Shown in pieces: positions 63,896 through 64,000 of a stretch of 64,000 nucleotides of DNA. The position numbers were made by a program, and so were the translations under genes. The notes under the pieces are model-generated. The model searched no databases. It worked only from the letters and a program-made list of their open reading frames with translations, and had not been told where the DNA came from. The DNA comes from JAIBCC01 sp963763855 (GTDB lineage: Bacteria > Acidobacteriota > Blastocatellia > Pyrinomonadales > Pyrinomonadaceae). Numbering within the stretch: position 1 is the stretch's first letter; every line of letters starts with the position of its first letter. Location: NCBI GenBank assembly GCA_963763855.1, contig CAVXPU010000005.1, positions 868,001-932,000 of the forward strand, given 5' to 3'.

Positions 63896-64000
63896 CGCAT
63901 ACTGCCTATTTACAAGTAGTTGACGATAGCGAACTTGATACGCTAAGTATTATTTTCCGCGAAAATCCAACAGCCAAAATCATTAAATATTTGCCTCACA
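63892..64000 (+). CDS. start of an unidentified protein (cut by window edge)
   Basis: ATG 63892 overlaps the stop of the kinase gene (ATGA) and has an AGGAGGCG ribosome-binding site. Only 36 codons are seen (MTHTAYLQVVDDSELDTLSI, then IFRENPTAKIIKYLP). Too short to name. The tight overlap shows it belongs to the polysaccharide operon. Confidence 0.7.
   Translation, partial: MTHTAYLQVVDDSELDTLSIIFRENPTAKIIKYLPH

Noticed and set aside
1..64000. tRNA, rRNA or tmRNA genes
   Set aside because: No cloverleaf with a GTTCGA-type arm or rRNA-like stretch was found in the intergenic spaces.

Overview
The window looks like chromosomal DNA of a moderately AT-rich Acidobacteriota bacterium, most plausibly class Blastocatellia. 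This is inferred from gene style, not from a marker gene. Typical signs are small ECF sigma factors paired with transmembrane Ser/Thr kinases carrying C-terminal TolB/WD40 or TPR sensors, paired M16 peptidases, TPR-CHAT and subtilisin proteins, many short secreted proteins of unknown role, and several families of paired-hairpin (REP-like) repeats between genes. I saw no rRNA, tRNA or CRISPR array.

Layout. 1-6.0 kb: a leftward pyruvate dehydrogenase operon (pdhA, pdhB, pdhC) behind a near-consensus sigma-70 promoter. Small accessory genes fill the spaces between its subunits (DUF4160-DUF2442; a frameshifted AbiGi-like gene and a GIY-YIG protein; Uma2), followed by an EamA transporter cut by the window edge. 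6.2-8.6 kb: cysteine dioxygenase, a small lipoprotein and cysS. 8.8-13.7 kb: an ECF sigma/kinase pair divergent from a small caspase-like protein and a partner of unknown function; these two genes carry the same 48-nt element upstream. 13.7-22.3 kb: methyltransferases, an M16 peptidase pair, HNH nuclease, metallophosphoesterase, saccharopine dehydrogenase-like protein and DUF3293. 22.4-28.3 kb: a broken DUF1569 gene, a trypsin-like protease and metH. metH contains an in-frame REP-RAYT transposase insertion and four apparent single-base frame breaks. 28.3-36.9 kb: YcxB-like, VOC, a VapBC-type toxin-antitoxin, M1 peptidase, DUF937, an NHL/M23-like lipoprotein and a frame-broken M24 peptidase. 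36.9-45.2 kb: repeats and a leftward run of secreted proteins of unknown function, including a duplicated pair, ending with a PqqD-domain protein that has a cysteine-rich tail. 45.4-49.9 kb: a second ECF sigma/kinase (TPR) pair and a FtsX-type permease. 50-52.3 kb: two small unknown genes and an RlmD/TrmA-type RNA methyltransferase. 52.3-57.9 kb: ECF sigma, zinc-finger anti-sigma-like protein, TPR-CHAT peptidase and secreted subtilisin. 58.1-64 kb: the start of a polysaccharide locus (two glycosyltransferases, heparinase-like lyase, sugar/aminoglycoside-type kinase, start of another gene).

The most unusual items are the RAYT element read in frame through metH, the two sigma-controlled peptidase modules (caspase-like pair; CHAT-subtilisin), and the PqqD-cysteine-rich fusion. 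Apparent single-base frame breaks are frequent between 22 and 42.5 kb and absent from the rest except at 2.85 kb, so assembly error must be excluded before reading them as gene decay.
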